From NCBI GenBank assembly GCA_016630905.1, contig WBMQ01000011.1, positions 558,001 through 622,000 of the forward strand: 64,000 nucleotides of DNA. Direction: 5' to 3'. How positions within the stretch are numbered: position 1 is the stretch's first letter; every line of letters starts with the position of its first letter. Under the pieces are notes generated by a model. That model saw nothing but the letters and a program-made list of their open reading frames with translations. It ran no database searches and was not told the DNA's origin. The translations under genes were made by a program, and so were the position numbers. Shown piece by piece: positions 1 to 11,035 of this stretch. Source of the DNA: Capillidium heterosporum. Its lineage: Eukaryota; Entomophthoromycota; Entomophthoromycetes; Entomophthorales; Capillidiaceae.

Positions 1-727
1 GCTGAGCGTTGAGCTGATAGCAGTTCCCTATAGGTAGAACTTAATAAAGCCGATATAAAGGAAAAAGGTTACGGTCTTATGGTAGGTAGTAAACCTTGTA
101 ACTCGTAGAATCGTGCGTAGTAAAAGTAGATCTTGGCAGCTATCTTATCGGCGGTACGACGATTAATCAAGTTGATGTACTTTACCAGGTCATCAGACAG
201 AGCCCTTCCCTGCAGCTATATTAATAACAAAACTTTGTTTCACTAATTTACTTCTTCCAACTTTCCGGCATCTAAAAGGTAGAGTTGCACTAGTAAGGAT
301 AGGTAAAGATCGACTTCGGGTACTATGTGAGCTGGTCGGGTAGTATCGGAAGCCTCCATAGAACTGTCACCTAGGAGGGATAATAAAGTAGTGGCACCAG
401 GACATCCTTAATCTTTATTAGTTTAATTAAAAGGATTTTTAATTTACCTTCAGGGTAGAATTTGTAGATAGCTGAGATTAAAAAGCTGGCATTTATCTGC
501 TTGCGTAAGATTGGTACCGAACGTAGGATACGAGTTATGAATCTCGTTTCAATGTTCTTGACTGCCTTTTCGAGCAACTGGATGTTCCCAGTCAACTCTA
601 TAAAATAAAATAGAGAAACTAAATATCCTTCTATTTAAAAATGGTTACCAGTCAGTAAAAGAGCGTTCAACTCTTCGGGGGTCAACTCCTGCTCGATAGC
701 TTCGATCTTATTTTCTATTTCACTCAT
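1..727 (-). CDS. RPN3: 26S proteasome regulatory subunit RPN3 (PSMD3), 5' part; gene runs off the left edge
   Basis: Non-ATPase subunit of the 19S lid of the 26S proteasome, a PCI-family scaffold. Five exons are visible on the minus strand: 727-649, 597-448, 406-252, 215-73 and 27 to beyond the edge. The introns are 51, 41, 36 and 45 nt, all GT-AG. The start is the ATG at 727 (MSEIENKIEAIEQ...). Joined exons give LLEKAVKNIETRFITRILR, then PEVDLYLSLLVQLYLLDAGK, then RRTADKIAAKIYFYYARFYE, then TIRPELLSAQRSA. These match in order the N-terminal helical part of RPN3/PSMD3 (compare QLEKAV, LLPEVEAYLQLL and [21 protein letters not shown] in the animal protein). The C-terminal PCI domain lies outside the window. 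I see no disabling change. The splice sites are inferred, but every junction keeps the frame. Confidence 0.88.
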
Positions 728-1493
728 CTCAAATATAGTACTTTAAATTTGGTTAGTTTGTAGGTTGATAATCTGTGGAATGTATAGTTGGGATGGGATT
801 GTCGTTACCTTTAGGCTTCCTTAAAACTTGGTTTACCTAGCTTCTATCCAACTCAAGTTTTTTGAAGTTCTGGTACACGTAATTTTAAATTATCCTAGCG
901 AATCACTAAAGGATATGAAAAGCTTAGAAAAGACACTTTTGCACCCAGCTGAAGCAAATGGATATGAGTTTAAGCTAAAGTAGTTATTTAAGTAATAATT
1001 ATACTTGATGGGAAAGTTCAAGTTGAATAGTTTGCTAAGTTTTCAACTACTTTGAATGAACTTTGCAGATTTGTTTTCAGTATGCTACCTTTTATTTTTA
1101 ATTCCAAAGTAGTAGTTTGTTATTATTCATAATATAACTACTGTTACTATAGAAACGGGACCATACAATATAAACTATATATATAAAGTATAAAAATTAC
1201 TATTATCCTCAAGTAATTATACAAATTTTAACATTACATTTGATTTTTCCTTTTGTTCCAATTTATTAGTACACTATTCTATAAAATAAGTTAAAAACAT
1301 TGGTTAGACAAAATTGGTATTATATCGTTCCAAATTAGATGTGGCAGATATGCATAATTTTTACAAATGAATTTATGTCTATTCTGCAAATAACTTCAAC
1401 TAATCAGAAACAGAATTACAAATCAACGAAAACTGAGGTAGAAGGAATCGATGATGGATGTAAAGAGCAAGGCCAATAATGAAGCAAAAAGTA
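728..1493. other. Intergenic, RPN3 upstream region
   Basis: AT-rich spacer between the RPN3 start and the tRNA-Ile gene. It presumably contains the RPN3 promoter. I see no ORF with family similarity, no repeat and no proteasome-type GGTGGCAAA element close to the start. Confidence 0.5.
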
Positions 1494-1589
1494 TGCTCCC
1501 GGCGGGGATCGAACCCGCGACCTTCGCGTGACTTCTGTATAATCTTATAATTATAAGCACGACGCATTAAACCACTTTGCTACGGGAGC
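1494..1589 (-). tRNA. tRNA-Ile (anticodon UAU) with a 22-nt intron
   Basis: On the minus strand the acceptor GCTCCCG pairs with CGGGAGC, followed by discriminator A. The D arm begins GCAAAGTGG. The anticodon stem TCGTG pairs with CGCGA, and the loop CT-TAT-A gives anticodon UAU, which reads AUA. The T arm is GCGGG-TTCGATC-CCCGC. Between positions 37 and 38 there is an intron of about 22 nt starting ATTATAAG. It contains TTATAA, which can pair with the anticodon loop as in nuclear tRNA introns of the bulge-helix-bulge type. tRNA-Ile(UAU) commonly has an intron in fungi. Confidence 0.92.
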
Positions 1590-2011
1590 TCAACGAAATC
1601 TCTCCAATCATATATTTAAAGTTATCCTACCTACTTTGTACTATCTTTTGAGCTGAAATATCACTATCAGCTCGATACATCACCTGTATATTGTTTACAT
1701 GTGCCTAGAGCAAGCTTCATCTCTTTCTACCGGTTTGTTTAGAGTTTCTTGTAGTATCACTATAGGAAACACTACTTCACCCCAATTTTGCTTGGAGAAT
1801 TTGAAATAGCCAATGGATTACTGTTTCACTTAACTTTATTGACTAGAATTTGTTTGGTGGGGGTTTTCATGCTCTAATTCAGAAAATTTGGATTCGATCA
1901 GACTTAAAATACAACTCAAGTTTTCAAAAGTTTGGGTTTCAATTGACAACATTAGCGTAAAGAACTCGGCTCCACATTTCGACAACTTACATCAACCTTT
2001 TAGAGTAGACA
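1590..2011. other. Intergenic between tRNA-Ile and PARS2
   Basis: AT-rich spacer of about 420 bp between divergently transcribed genes. No ORF or repeat was recognised. It should hold the promoter of the prolyl-tRNA synthetase gene. Confidence 0.45.
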
Positions 2012-3888
2012 ATGTTACGATTTAGATTAGCTAGTTGTAGAAAAGATGGATATACCAAGGTAATGCAGTTGAATATTTGGCAGATTTACTTAGATACAAC
2101 TTATAGATGTGGTATTCCACCTCACCATCTTCCTTACCCAGGCTATCTCAATTTATGATACCCAACACCAAGCTGGGGGATATAGAAAGTTTAACTACAA
2201 CCAACTTAATGGTTAAATGTGGCTTTATAGCTCAAGTACAATTTTATTTATCGATTTGAGTTGACTTTAGTTAGTCCAGTTCTGGTTTCTATTCCATCTT
2301 GCCAATGGCCAAGAAGGCTATCGATAACATAGAGTACGTTATAAAGGAGGAATTGGACGCAATAGGTGCATTTTAGAAAATTTACATAAGTTTAAATGAG
2401 TTAGGTTGTTTACAGGTCGACTTACCTAATCTGACAACCAGTACATTGCTAAAAAGATCGGGAAGATGGGACGCCTTGGGCACCGAAGTAAGATTAAAAC
2501 TTGTATAAACGAAATACTTAATTTGCAAAAGCTGTTTAGGTTGACCGATCGCAAGGACCAGGAGTTAGCTTTGGCACCTACCCACGAAGAGGAGGTTACC
2601 AATTTGATAGGTCAGATGATTACCAGCCACCGACAACTTCCTGTGAAAGTGTATCAGATTGGTAAGAAGTTTAGGGATGAGTTAAGGCCTCGGGCTGGTC
2701 TTCTACGTACCAAGGAGTTTTTGATGAAGGACCTGTATACATTCGATATTGACCACCAGCAAAGTTTACAGCAGTACGAAGAGGTTGCTCGTGCCTACAA
2801 GCGCATTTTGGATCGGTTGGGCTTACCTTTCAAAAGGGTAGGTGTAGTCAGTTCTCTCCAATGATATTCAAGTTTAAATTTAGGTTGAAGCCGACTCTGG
2901 GAAGATTGGTGGAAGTCTCTCGCACGAGTACCATCTGTTAACCGAAGGTAACGGCCCAATCTAAAGTTTTAGTTGCTGACTTAATCCTATACTAGCTGGA
3001 GAAGATTCGGTCATCAGTTGTACCGGCTGTGACTACTCAGCCAACCTAGAGCTTGCCACCGGCATCCCTGCTTTACGGGCTCCCCTAGCCTCGGATATTG
3101 ACAACTCATTTGACTGCGTAGGGTTCAAAGATAAGAACACCAAAGTACTAGTTCTTATTGACAGAGCACATACTGTCAATCAGTGCAAGTTAAACAAGGT
3201 AACCGGCCTCGACCTCAAGCCGATAGGGCATCTCGACTTGGATAAATTTAAATCCCAAGGTGGTCTCATTATAGCCGACGCTTCCTTAAAGACTATACCA
3301 AATGATACTAACGTGCAAGTTGAAGATATACGTAATATCGATTCGGGGGATTTATGCACTAACTGCAAGAGCCCCCTCCAAATGGACTCGGCCATCGAAA
3401 TCGGGCACACTTTCCAACTAGGCCTACGGTACAGCTCCAAGCTGGAAGCTACCTTCACCAGTGCAGAAAACAAGTTGGAACCATTTCACATGGGATGCTA
3501 CGGTCTTGGGGTAACTCGCATATTGCAAGCTTTACTCCACGTCAATAGGGACAGTAAAGGCTTCAAGTGGAATCCAGTTACTGCTCCCTACCACGTCTGT
3601 GTTATGGCTATAGGTCAAGATGCAGTCGTCGACGCTAAGCTAAGTAAGTTGACCAAGGAAATCGCCAACCACAGGAACCAAAGGTGGATCTTGGATGACC
3701 AACACAGCCTCTACTACGGCAACCGGTTCAAGCGAGCCGATTCCCTAGGTTTCCCCATCCAGGTACGTCTACTCAAGAATAAGTCGATGGAAGACCTAGT
3801 TGAGATCTACTTGAGAGATTTCGATCAAACACTCCTAGTGGAGTTGGATCAGGTATGTAGTTTGGTGAATCAGTGGTTGAAGCTATGA
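2012..3888 (+). CDS. PARS2: Mitochondrial prolyl-tRNA synthetase (bacterial-type class II)
   Basis: Charges mitochondrial tRNA-Pro with proline. Inferred exons are 2012-2059, 2107-2235, 2275-2365, 2405-2487, 2532-2837, 2884-2947 and 2996-3888. The six introns are 39-48 nt and all junctions stay in frame. Exon 1 encodes MLRFRLASCRKDGYTK, a basic, acid-free sequence typical of a mitochondrial presequence. Class II motifs follow in order: LSQFMIPNTKLG, LLKRSGRWDALG, LALAPTHEEEVTNLI, KFRDELRPRAGLLRTKEFLM (motif 2 region), IGGSLSHEYHLL, AIEIGHTFQLGLRYS and HMGCYGLGVTRILQA (motif 3). The C-terminal anticodon-binding part contains a DQHSLYYGNRFKRADSLGFP-like segment. The architecture matches bacterial/mitochondrial ProRS rather than the cytosolic Glu-Pro type. 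It is shorter than E. coli ProRS, and a large editing insertion is not obvious, as in other PARS2 proteins. The gene looks intact. Confidence 0.93.
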
Positions 3889-5361
3889 TGCCTGATTGAT
3901 AAAGCTAAGAAAGGATGATTATAAAAATAAAAGTTTAATTATTTTGAGTTTGATCCTAATTTTTAGATGATGGAGGTAGGCCAATCTCTAACTATGGCTA
4001 AGGTGGATGGTATTTTCTTTTTGGAAAATTCCAAGTACTTTTCTAGTTTATACAGTTATACAAGCTTTAAGCAGACTTACATTATTCTTTTTAAACTTGG
4101 AGTATTAGTGGGCTAGTGTTGGCATTAAATTTCAGCTACCAGTTAGATAGTATATCTACTGATTTCGGCAGCCTGGATCTTGGTAGGTTTAGATAACAAG
4201 TGGATATTATACAATACAGTACTTTGGAGTTAAATTGACTATTGGATCATTGTCATTATACAATTGACTGGTACTTATGAGGCCATTTGCTATATCGATA
4301 GATGGATAAGATTCTTTGGATAAAGGGTCCATGAACCTTCTACATTAAAACACGATCCTTTATTACATATTAATAAACCTATCTAAACAGCAGACTAATG
4401 GAAGGAAATAAACTTAATCACATATATATACTATTAACTTTTAATAAGGAGCGTGCATATTTTGATTTACTCAAGCGTTAAGTTCGATCATGTCGATGTC
4501 CAGTTCTTTGATTGGACGTTAGATTCATGAGTTGTATTCTACTTATAGCTCTATATCTATTTAAACATTATATTTACTTGTAATTTTTCCATTCTTGTAA
4601 TGCTTTCATAAATACAGGATTCCAGCCTTGATCTACAGGAAAATGTGTATAAGTTTAGAAACATATTTATGATCTTTAATACTTAAAAAACTAACTTCAA
4701 TTTGATATATACTATACTATTGATATTAGATAGGCTTTAAGCATATAGAATGTCGTTGTTTTAATTTTCATATAATGAATAGAGATCATTGAAAGCTATA
4801 TAATGGCAATGAGGGAGGATAAAGTAGTTTACTATATATGCAAGCTAATAATTATATCAGATGGAAGCAGGAGTGAATCAAGGTTGTGTCTAAATATCTC
4901 CCCATTCGAATAATATTTAGTACTAGTATTATTTCGACATAGATAGTTGTTTATATATATATGGTATTGCATTTATCAGAATTGGTATTTCTTCTACAGA
5001 AATTAGATATGTACCAATAATATTTTTAACATATTTATCAGTATTTTTAGATTATACCATAGAGTAGCTTTGTAAATAAGCATATGCATATCCAGTATAT
5101 AACACGATATTCATAGTATATTCTTACATTTTCGTTATAACTTTAATGGCGCTAATAATTTGCTAATTTTAGTTTGAAGTTGGGTGTATTAAACTTCGAA
5201 AATCAACAATATCTACACACAAAAGAATTAGTCTATGAAATATTAACCTTAAACGAGGCGCTAGTCCCTAACATACAACTAGGGAGTATAAACATATACA
5301 TAGTATATAAACGAGCCATTAGACAGCATTATAGGACATTAAATAGCTCCAAATCAACAAT
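3889..5361. other. Intergenic, no gene recognised
   Basis: Very AT-rich 1.5-kb spacer. The short ORF near 5174-5407 overlaps the start of the next gene in another frame and has no sign of coding. The 3' end holds the promoter of the Pro/Lys repeat gene. Confidence 0.45.
5304..5311 (+). promoter_or_regulatory. TATA box of the Pro/Lys repeat gene
   Basis: TATATAAA lies 58 bp before the ATG at 5362. The two lysozyme genes carry similar boxes 46 bp before their ATGs and the ML gene pair 47 bp before. Confidence 0.55.
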
Positions 5362-5946
5362 ATGCAATTCACTGCTAAAATTACCATCCTATTTTTCATC
5401 TTCTTAAGCCTTGTTAGCTTGATCACAGCTGCTCCACTGAAGGAGTCAGCTGATATAGCCGATGCCGATGTCAAGGGCAAGGTAAAGATTTTACCTTACG
5501 AACCCGAGAAGAAGAAACCACAGCCTAAACTTTACAAGCCGAATCCCAAGCCAATTCCTAAACCTCAACCAAAGCCTTACAAGCCTGAGACCAAACCAGT
5601 GCCGAAACCTCAGCCAAAACCCTACAAGCCAGAAACTAAACCCGTACCTAAGCCCTACAAGCCAGAGCCCAAACCAGCACCTAAACCTAAACCGGAGCCA
5701 AAACCCTACAAGCCAGAAACTAAACCTCAGCCCAAGCCTAAACCAGTACCAAAACCGGAACCCAAACCTTATAAGCCAGAGCCCAAACCAATACCAAAAC
5801 CCCAGCCTAAGCCTTACAAGCCTGACTCTAAACCTAAACCGGAGCCGAAACCCTATAAACCAGTACCGAAGCCAGAACCCAAACCAGCTCCTAAACCTTA
5901 CAAGCCGGAACCCAAGCCTTCTAAACCAAACAAGAAGTACGACTAG
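5362..5946 (+). CDS. Secreted proline/lysine-rich repeat protein
   Basis: 194 residues in one exon. An N-terminal signal peptide ([20 protein letters not shown], with a likely cut after ITAA) precedes an acidic propeptide-like stretch of about 30 residues (residues 24-53). The rest, residues 54-190, is built almost only from K, P, Y, E, Q and T, as an irregular array of KPYKPE and KPxPKPQP units. Such a sequence has no globular fold. It would form an extended, strongly basic polyproline-II-like rod, with tyrosines spaced regularly at every KPYKP. No transmembrane segment or GPI signal follows; the protein ends SKPNKKYD. I do not recognise the family. A cell-wall or matrix protein, an adhesive, or a binder of acidic polymers are all compatible. 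Function is inference only. Confidence 0.75.
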   Translation: MQFTAKITILFFIFLSLVSLITAAPLKESADIADADVKGKVKILPYEPEKKKPQPKLYKPNPKPIPKPQPKPYKPETKPVPKPQPKPYKPETKPVPKPYKPEPKPAPKPKPEPKPYKPETKPQPKPKPVPKPEPKPYKPEPKPIPKPQPKPYKPDSKPKPEPKPYKPVPKPEPKPAPKPYKPEPKPSKPNKKYD

Positions 5947-6346
5947 TTTACCTACCTTACATATTAGCAGCCTTTTAAAAATTATATGTATTCGATCTGT
6001 GATCAGTATACTGTAAATAAACTTTACTTTTCAATATCCATTTTTCACAATTCAAAGCAGTTTTATCCTACTTGAATGGTTTACAAATATTTTGGATTTT
6101 GGCCATAGTTGCATAATAACCTTTAAACCATCGGTATTTCCTAGTAAGATTTAGTAAAACATTTGAATTATATCCACAACTCCCAATACTGCCGATTTAA
6201 GGTTAATGGGCCTTTGAAATCAAAACCCTTCACTCATTCAAGTTTAAAATATGGACTTGGGTTGAGTTTTTATATACGACATGGTCCCAGCATGTTGGAT
6301 GGGATAAACATACAAAAAGATTGTTGGTCCTTTGGGAAAAAGTAAA
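5947..6346. other. Intergenic
   Basis: 3' region of the repeat-protein gene and upstream of tRNA-Leu. It includes AATAAAC near 6014. The 60-codon ORF at 6163-6345 has no ATG that I can support and no similarity that I recognise. Confidence 0.4.
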
Positions 6347-6429
6347 TGACAACCGTAGGGTTCGAACCTACGCCTACAATGTAGATTGCGACCTGAACGC
6401 AACGCCTTAGACCACTCGGCCAGGTTGCC
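6347..6429 (-). tRNA. tRNA-Leu (anticodon CAG)
   Basis: Acceptor GGCAACC pairs with GGTTGTC, followed by discriminator A73. The D arm is GCC...GGC with the GAGTGG loop. The anticodon stem TTGCG pairs with CGCAA around loop TTCAGGT, which gives CAG. A long variable arm and a T arm with GGTTCGAACC follow. There is no intron. The A73 discriminator, T33 and G37 are Leu features, so CUG is read as leucine here. Confidence 0.93.
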
Positions 6430-6659
6430 ATATCCTTTTCATTCTAAACTCTACTTGACTTGTTCAAACTTACAAGTTACATCTACTTTCAATTTTCAAA
6501 ATCCCAATTTTCAACTCTGAAATTGAATTGCAAAATCCAGCCAATAGCTCAGCTAATCCGACTAAAACGGCTAACTAAACTTTGATACAAGTGAGTAGTA
6601 AAACCAATAAGTAGGATTCCACGCAGCCTCCTTTCCGACTGGGTAATATTCTGAACAAC

Positions 6660-7275
6660 ATGGTAAGCGTCCATCCAATTTATGACTAAATTTCGTTTAC
6701 TATACCATTATTAAACTACAGATATGCCATTTCTTACTCAATATTGAATATAATTTAATTCATTTTCTCAATTAGTCTTTAGTAGTTCCTGAAGCCAACC
6801 AATTCCAGCACATTTTGCGTCTACTCAACACCAACGTAGATGGTAAGGAGAAGATTATGTTCGCCTTGACCAGCATCAAGGGTGTAGGTCGTCGTTACTC
6901 CAACTTGGTCTGCAAGAAGGCTGATATCGACCTCAACAAGAGGTACTTTTTTCCAATTCTAAATTTCTAATAAAGTGAAGAGCTGGTGAGCTTACCAACG
7001 ATGAGTTGGAACGCATCGTCACCATCATCCAGAACCCCCTCCAGTACAAGATCCCCAAGTGGTTCTTGAACAGACAGAAGGATGTTGTTGACGGCCAGTA
7101 CAGCCAAGTATTGTCCAACGGTTTGGATAACAAGCTCCGTGAGGATTTGGAACGTCTCAAGAAGATCCGTGCCCACCGTGGTATCCGTCACAGCTTCGGA
7201 CTCCGTGTCCGTGGTCAGCACACCAAGACCACCGGTCGCCGTGGTAAGACCGTTGGTGTCTCCAAGAAGAAATAG
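6660..7275 (+). CDS. RPS18: 40S ribosomal protein S18 (uS13)
   Basis: Small-subunit ribosomal protein at the head of the 40S subunit, contacting the P-site tRNA. Three exons: 6660-6662 (only the ATG), 6776-6942 and 6981-7275, with introns of 113 and 38 nt. The joined protein begins [19 protein letters not shown] and continues [20 protein letters not shown], then [30 protein letters not shown], and ends [20 protein letters not shown] with [15 protein letters not shown]. All of these are hallmark uS13/S18 blocks. A first intron directly after the start codon is common in fungal ribosomal protein genes. The coding part is markedly less AT-rich than its surroundings, consistent with high expression. 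Intact. Confidence 0.97.
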
Positions 7276-8169
7276 TAAGTTTTTAGTTTCATTTTTTGCC
7301 TTTTTATGATGACCAAAAATTTCTTATCTACATTACATGACTTGTCTTGATTACAATAATTTATCAACTGATGCTCTTTTTATTTTTACTATACTTGTGT
7401 ACGCATCATACTAATTATATGTTTAGAATTATTTCCATGTTTCGAATTATACGATATTCTATATGGTGGTATTTATTTGAGCTATACTAAAATAAAATGT
7501 AATCCTGGATTTCTATTAATTTAGGATCTAATATCAACTGTTTGCATTTCTTAGTTTCTTACTACTTTAATTTAAAGTTTTAAGGCCAATCTGATACTCT
7601 TGAATTTATTACACGTTATGCTATTTTTGAAACTATAAGTATTACTATCCATAGCATATGTATTTTCATAATGAATTTTAGTTTACTCGTTATTTTTGTA
7701 TAATTCATAACTATATTGTTTAAATATACTATTGGCTTCACTTTTATATGTTGATATAGCTGGACACTGGTCTTTTACTTTTGTTATTGTCTCTGATTTC
7801 CTAACTGTTTTCTAAGGCTATTTTGATACAAAACTATTGGTGGTAGTAGTTTAATATTGAGAGTATATCTAATCACATGGATAGAAAACCACAGCTGAAT
7901 AAACAATGTATTGGGTGTAATTGGAATATATCTATAGATTGATTCATATATATTTCCATCTACACAACCTGCAAAGCTTCAATATGTAGTTTGTAATATA
8001 TCTATAAAAGTATCCACTACTCACCATCATCAAAGATCAGTTTTGAGCTGTTACATCCACCAAGATAAAGATCAATGTTCAAAATTCCAGCTTTTAATTG
8101 AAATTATTGGCTGGCAAAAAACTTACCTTGGTAAACAAATCCAAACTACAAGCATTGCTTCTACTTTAC
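7276..8169. other. Intergenic
   Basis: AT-rich spacer of about 0.9 kb. TATAAAAG near 8001 could be the core promoter of the following PTH2 gene. Nothing else was recognised. Confidence 0.4.
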
Positions 8170-8998
8170 ATGACGAGTTTCGTATCGCACTTATTGGATA
8201 ACAGCGTCACCTACTACATATCGGGACTCCATCCCAACTACCGACTCGGTGGCGCTCTTTTAGTTGGAACAATATTTGGTATCTTCATATCACCTTACTT
8301 TAAAGTTCGAAGGACTACCAACCGGTTTAAGAAAGGACGTCTAAATTCGAAAAATGTATTTGTTTATTTTTCTTCAACTAATTGTTTCTAGAAACCTTTG
8401 AAGGATACCTTTCACAATAGTTCGAGTGAAAGTGAAGGTAGCGTAACTGATGAAGAGACCAACAGTACCGAACTGGTAGAGCCTTGCAAGATGGTTTTAG
8501 TTATTCGTAACGATCTCAAGATGGGAAAGGGGAAGGCTGCTGCTCAGGTACTATTTTCATTTGACTTTTTATATAAAATTTATAACAGTGCTCACATGCT
8601 ACTTTGGGATGCTATAAAGTTGCTTTACGCAAGTATCAGCAGGTAAATATTGAAATAGTGACATAAATTTAATTTTATCTAGTATTTAGACGTTTGGGAA
8701 TTAGAAGGCCAAGCCAAAGTTACGTTAAAGTGTGAAAGTGAAGAGGAGATGTAATAGTATAGAAAATTACTTTATTTAAGCTTTATAATTTAGGTTGCAA
8801 ATTCAAGCTAGAGCTATAGAAGCCGATGTACCCAGCAGGTCGATTATTGACGCTGGTAGAACTCAACTTGAGCCCAACACTAGGACGGTTTTGGGTATAG
8901 GCCCAGGTATATACACTTTTAAAGTTTTGTATTTATACTATATTTTAGCTCCTGTGTCGGTTATTGACAAATTGACCGGTCATCTTAAGTTGTATTAA
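8170..8998 (+). CDS. PTH2: Peptidyl-tRNA hydrolase 2 (PTH2 / Bit1 family), membrane-anchored
   Basis: Releases tRNA from prematurely dropped peptidyl-tRNA. After a transmembrane N-terminus ([17 protein letters not shown]) and an acidic linker ([13 protein letters not shown]), the Pth2 core follows: [49 protein letters not shown] and the C-terminal [10 protein letters not shown] end, which is diagnostic for the family. Five introns of about 36-45 nt split the gene, for example between AAQ and CSHA and between GIGP and APVSV. The start is uncertain. The reading frame is open from 8098, but the first ATG in frame is at 8170. An ATG at 8075 lies in another frame and would need an upstream intron. 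The N-terminal anchor matches eukaryotic Pth2, which sits in the outer mitochondrial membrane. Confidence 0.88.
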
Positions 8999-10018
8999 AT
9001 GTCATAGTATTACGATTTTTTGTAAGTTAACTTAACAGTTATAAAATATCAAAAAGCTTTTTTATAGTGCAAAGAAATATTGGTTTAAGATTGAACTACA
9101 AAGCAACAGTTGGCAAGAATGTTTATATATAAGGTAGTTTTATAGCATTTATTAAAGGAAAGTGTAAAGGAATATAGAGCTTACATTATTGTACTTGGCT
9201 TAATTTAAATCAAGTATATCGTTAACTTTAGTATATAGATTACTATACATTTTAGATTACATATTCACCACAATTATATAGGTAATACATTTTACAATTT
9301 TTGTATCCGTAAAAATTAGAGTGATATACCTATATACATTTAATTTGCTACTTACCATCTAATTTAAATTTGAATTAGCTGTTCAAAATATGAAAATACA
9401 TAAAAGCATCAGATATCTATTTAAATTTGGTTTATACTTATATGTAAAATTTTAATTACTTTTGTAAGCTATGCTGCTTCATTTAAATGCCAGTATATCC
9501 ATTGCTCAATTACCAACTAAGAATTCTATAGCTTTCTCAAAGTTTTAACTATGATGTGCCAGACCAAGTTCAATTTTAGCATCAACTACTACAACTTTCT
9601 CAAAACGATTGAGTATCTGTTGGATGTCACCCAAGTTAATAAAAGTACTCCATATCCTTAAACTATTGAAATTTAAATTTTATAAATAATTGCGATATAT
9701 TTTGAATTAGGTTTCCTTGGAAATATATTTGAACTATCAGAATATTAATTTTTGTATCAGTAGGGTATATAATATTAATGTAGATTACCTTCATTTGGAA
9801 TAATAGTTTTATAATAATGCACAGGTAAACTATACTTTGTCAAAGTATACAAATATATCCTTTGTATAGAAACCATTAGATATAATTTATACAAATAGTA
9901 AGGCAGTCTAAATCATGATACCAAACAAAACATCGTAAAGTAACACCATTATTCAAAATAAAACCATAAGACTTGCACCGGGATCACTCATCAACATACA
10001 TATATAAATAAATTTTTA
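8999..10018. other. Intergenic between convergent genes
   Basis: AT-rich 1.0-kb spacer between the 3' ends of PTH2 and the bHLH gene. No ORF or repeat that I can support. Confidence 0.45.
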
Positions 10019-11035
10019 TTAGTTCTCCAATCTTTCGATCAACTTACTCAGACTGTGGTAGCACCCCAAATCCAAGTCCGAACCCAAGTCCAGACCACCT
10101 ACCCAATTGGACTCCAAATTATTAACCAGATGGGAAAGTTTAGTCTTCCTCCGTCGCATTATATCGGCCTGCAACACTAATACTTTACGTGTGATATCCA
10201 GTACCTTAACTTTGGAATCCTTCTCGGTTAAACCGGGGATGTGAACCTTCAACTTGAAAAAGTTGTCATTCTGGACTTGCCTACGTACCTTCTCAGCCAA
10301 CTTGTGATTCAATTTGCGCTTCTCAACTTGACTCTTGACTTCGTCATTGAATTTTATACCTAGGATAGAGTAGTTGCCCTCTTTGAGCATTTGGTAGTTG
10401 GATTTTTGGGCCAATTCTTGGGCTAGCCCAGTGGCTTCTTGAGTGGTTGTGCTGTCAGCAGTTTTAATAGGTTCTGATAGATTTGCAATGGTGTCAATCG
10501 CGGAAGTGTCATTGACGCTTGGCAGTAGTGGTTTAAGTTCTCGTAGATTTATACTGCCCCTGTCCTTTCGAGAGTTCCTGCGGACTTTTACCTGGTGTCT
10601 GCTATTGGATTTAGGGGCTTGTTGGTCAGACTCGATATCCTTGCCTTGGTGCTGCAAGCTGGAAGTTTGGGTCGGTTTGGGAGGTTGCGATTCAGCAGCG
10701 GTAGGGTCGATCAAGATAGGTGAGAACAACATACTACCGTTGAAGGGTGTGTCGTCCCTAAAATAGTTCAAGTTGGTGTCCTGGAACATATCCATCCTTT
10801 GACCAAACTCCATAGCTGGGTAGTGGTTGGTGGTAGTGTCCATGTTAGGTCCAAGGTTGGGGGTGAGGCTCAGTTGGTTTATCTGATGATGCCAGTTGAC
10901 CATACTTGGGTCTATCTGGTTGTTGAAGTTTATATTGCGGTTGAGATGGTCATTATTTAGGTCAGTAGTCGGTGGATTGAAGCTCGGTTTCATCCTGTTC
11001 TGGTAAGCTCGCCTTGCAGTAAACTTCACGCTCAA
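10019..11035 (-). CDS. bHLH transcription factor
   Basis: 338 residues in one exon. The first 200 residues are low-complexity (Asn-, Gln-, Ser- and Pro-rich), as in fungal activators. The basic helix-loop-helix lies at about residues 238-297. The basic region RKLNHKLAEKVRRQ carries the H-x3-E-x3-R pattern (His, Glu, Arg) that reads E-boxes. Helix 1 is NDNFFKLKVHIPG. After a short loop (LTEKD), helix 2 SKVKVLDITRKVLVLQADI begins with the usual SK. A basic patch (RRRKTK) follows. I cannot assign it to a named regulator. Neighbours give no clue: it is convergent with PTH2 and has a long gene-poor region upstream. Confidence 0.82.
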   Translation of the reverse strand: MSVKFTARRAYQNRMKPSFNPPTTDLNNDHLNRNINFNNQIDPSMVNWHHQINQLSLTPNLGPNMDTTTNHYPAMEFGQRMDMFQDTNLNYFRDDTPFNGSMLFSPILIDPTAAESQPPKPTQTSSLQHQGKDIESDQQAPKSNSRHQVKVRRNSRKDRGSINLRELKPLLPSVNDTSAIDTIANLSEPIKTADSTTTQEATGLAQELAQKSNYQMLKEGNYSILGIKFNDEVKSQVEKRKLNHKLAEKVRRQVQNDNFFKLKVHIPGLTEKDSKVKVLDITRKVLVLQADIMRRRKTKLSHLVNNLESNWVGGLDLGSDLDLGCYHSLSKLIERLEN

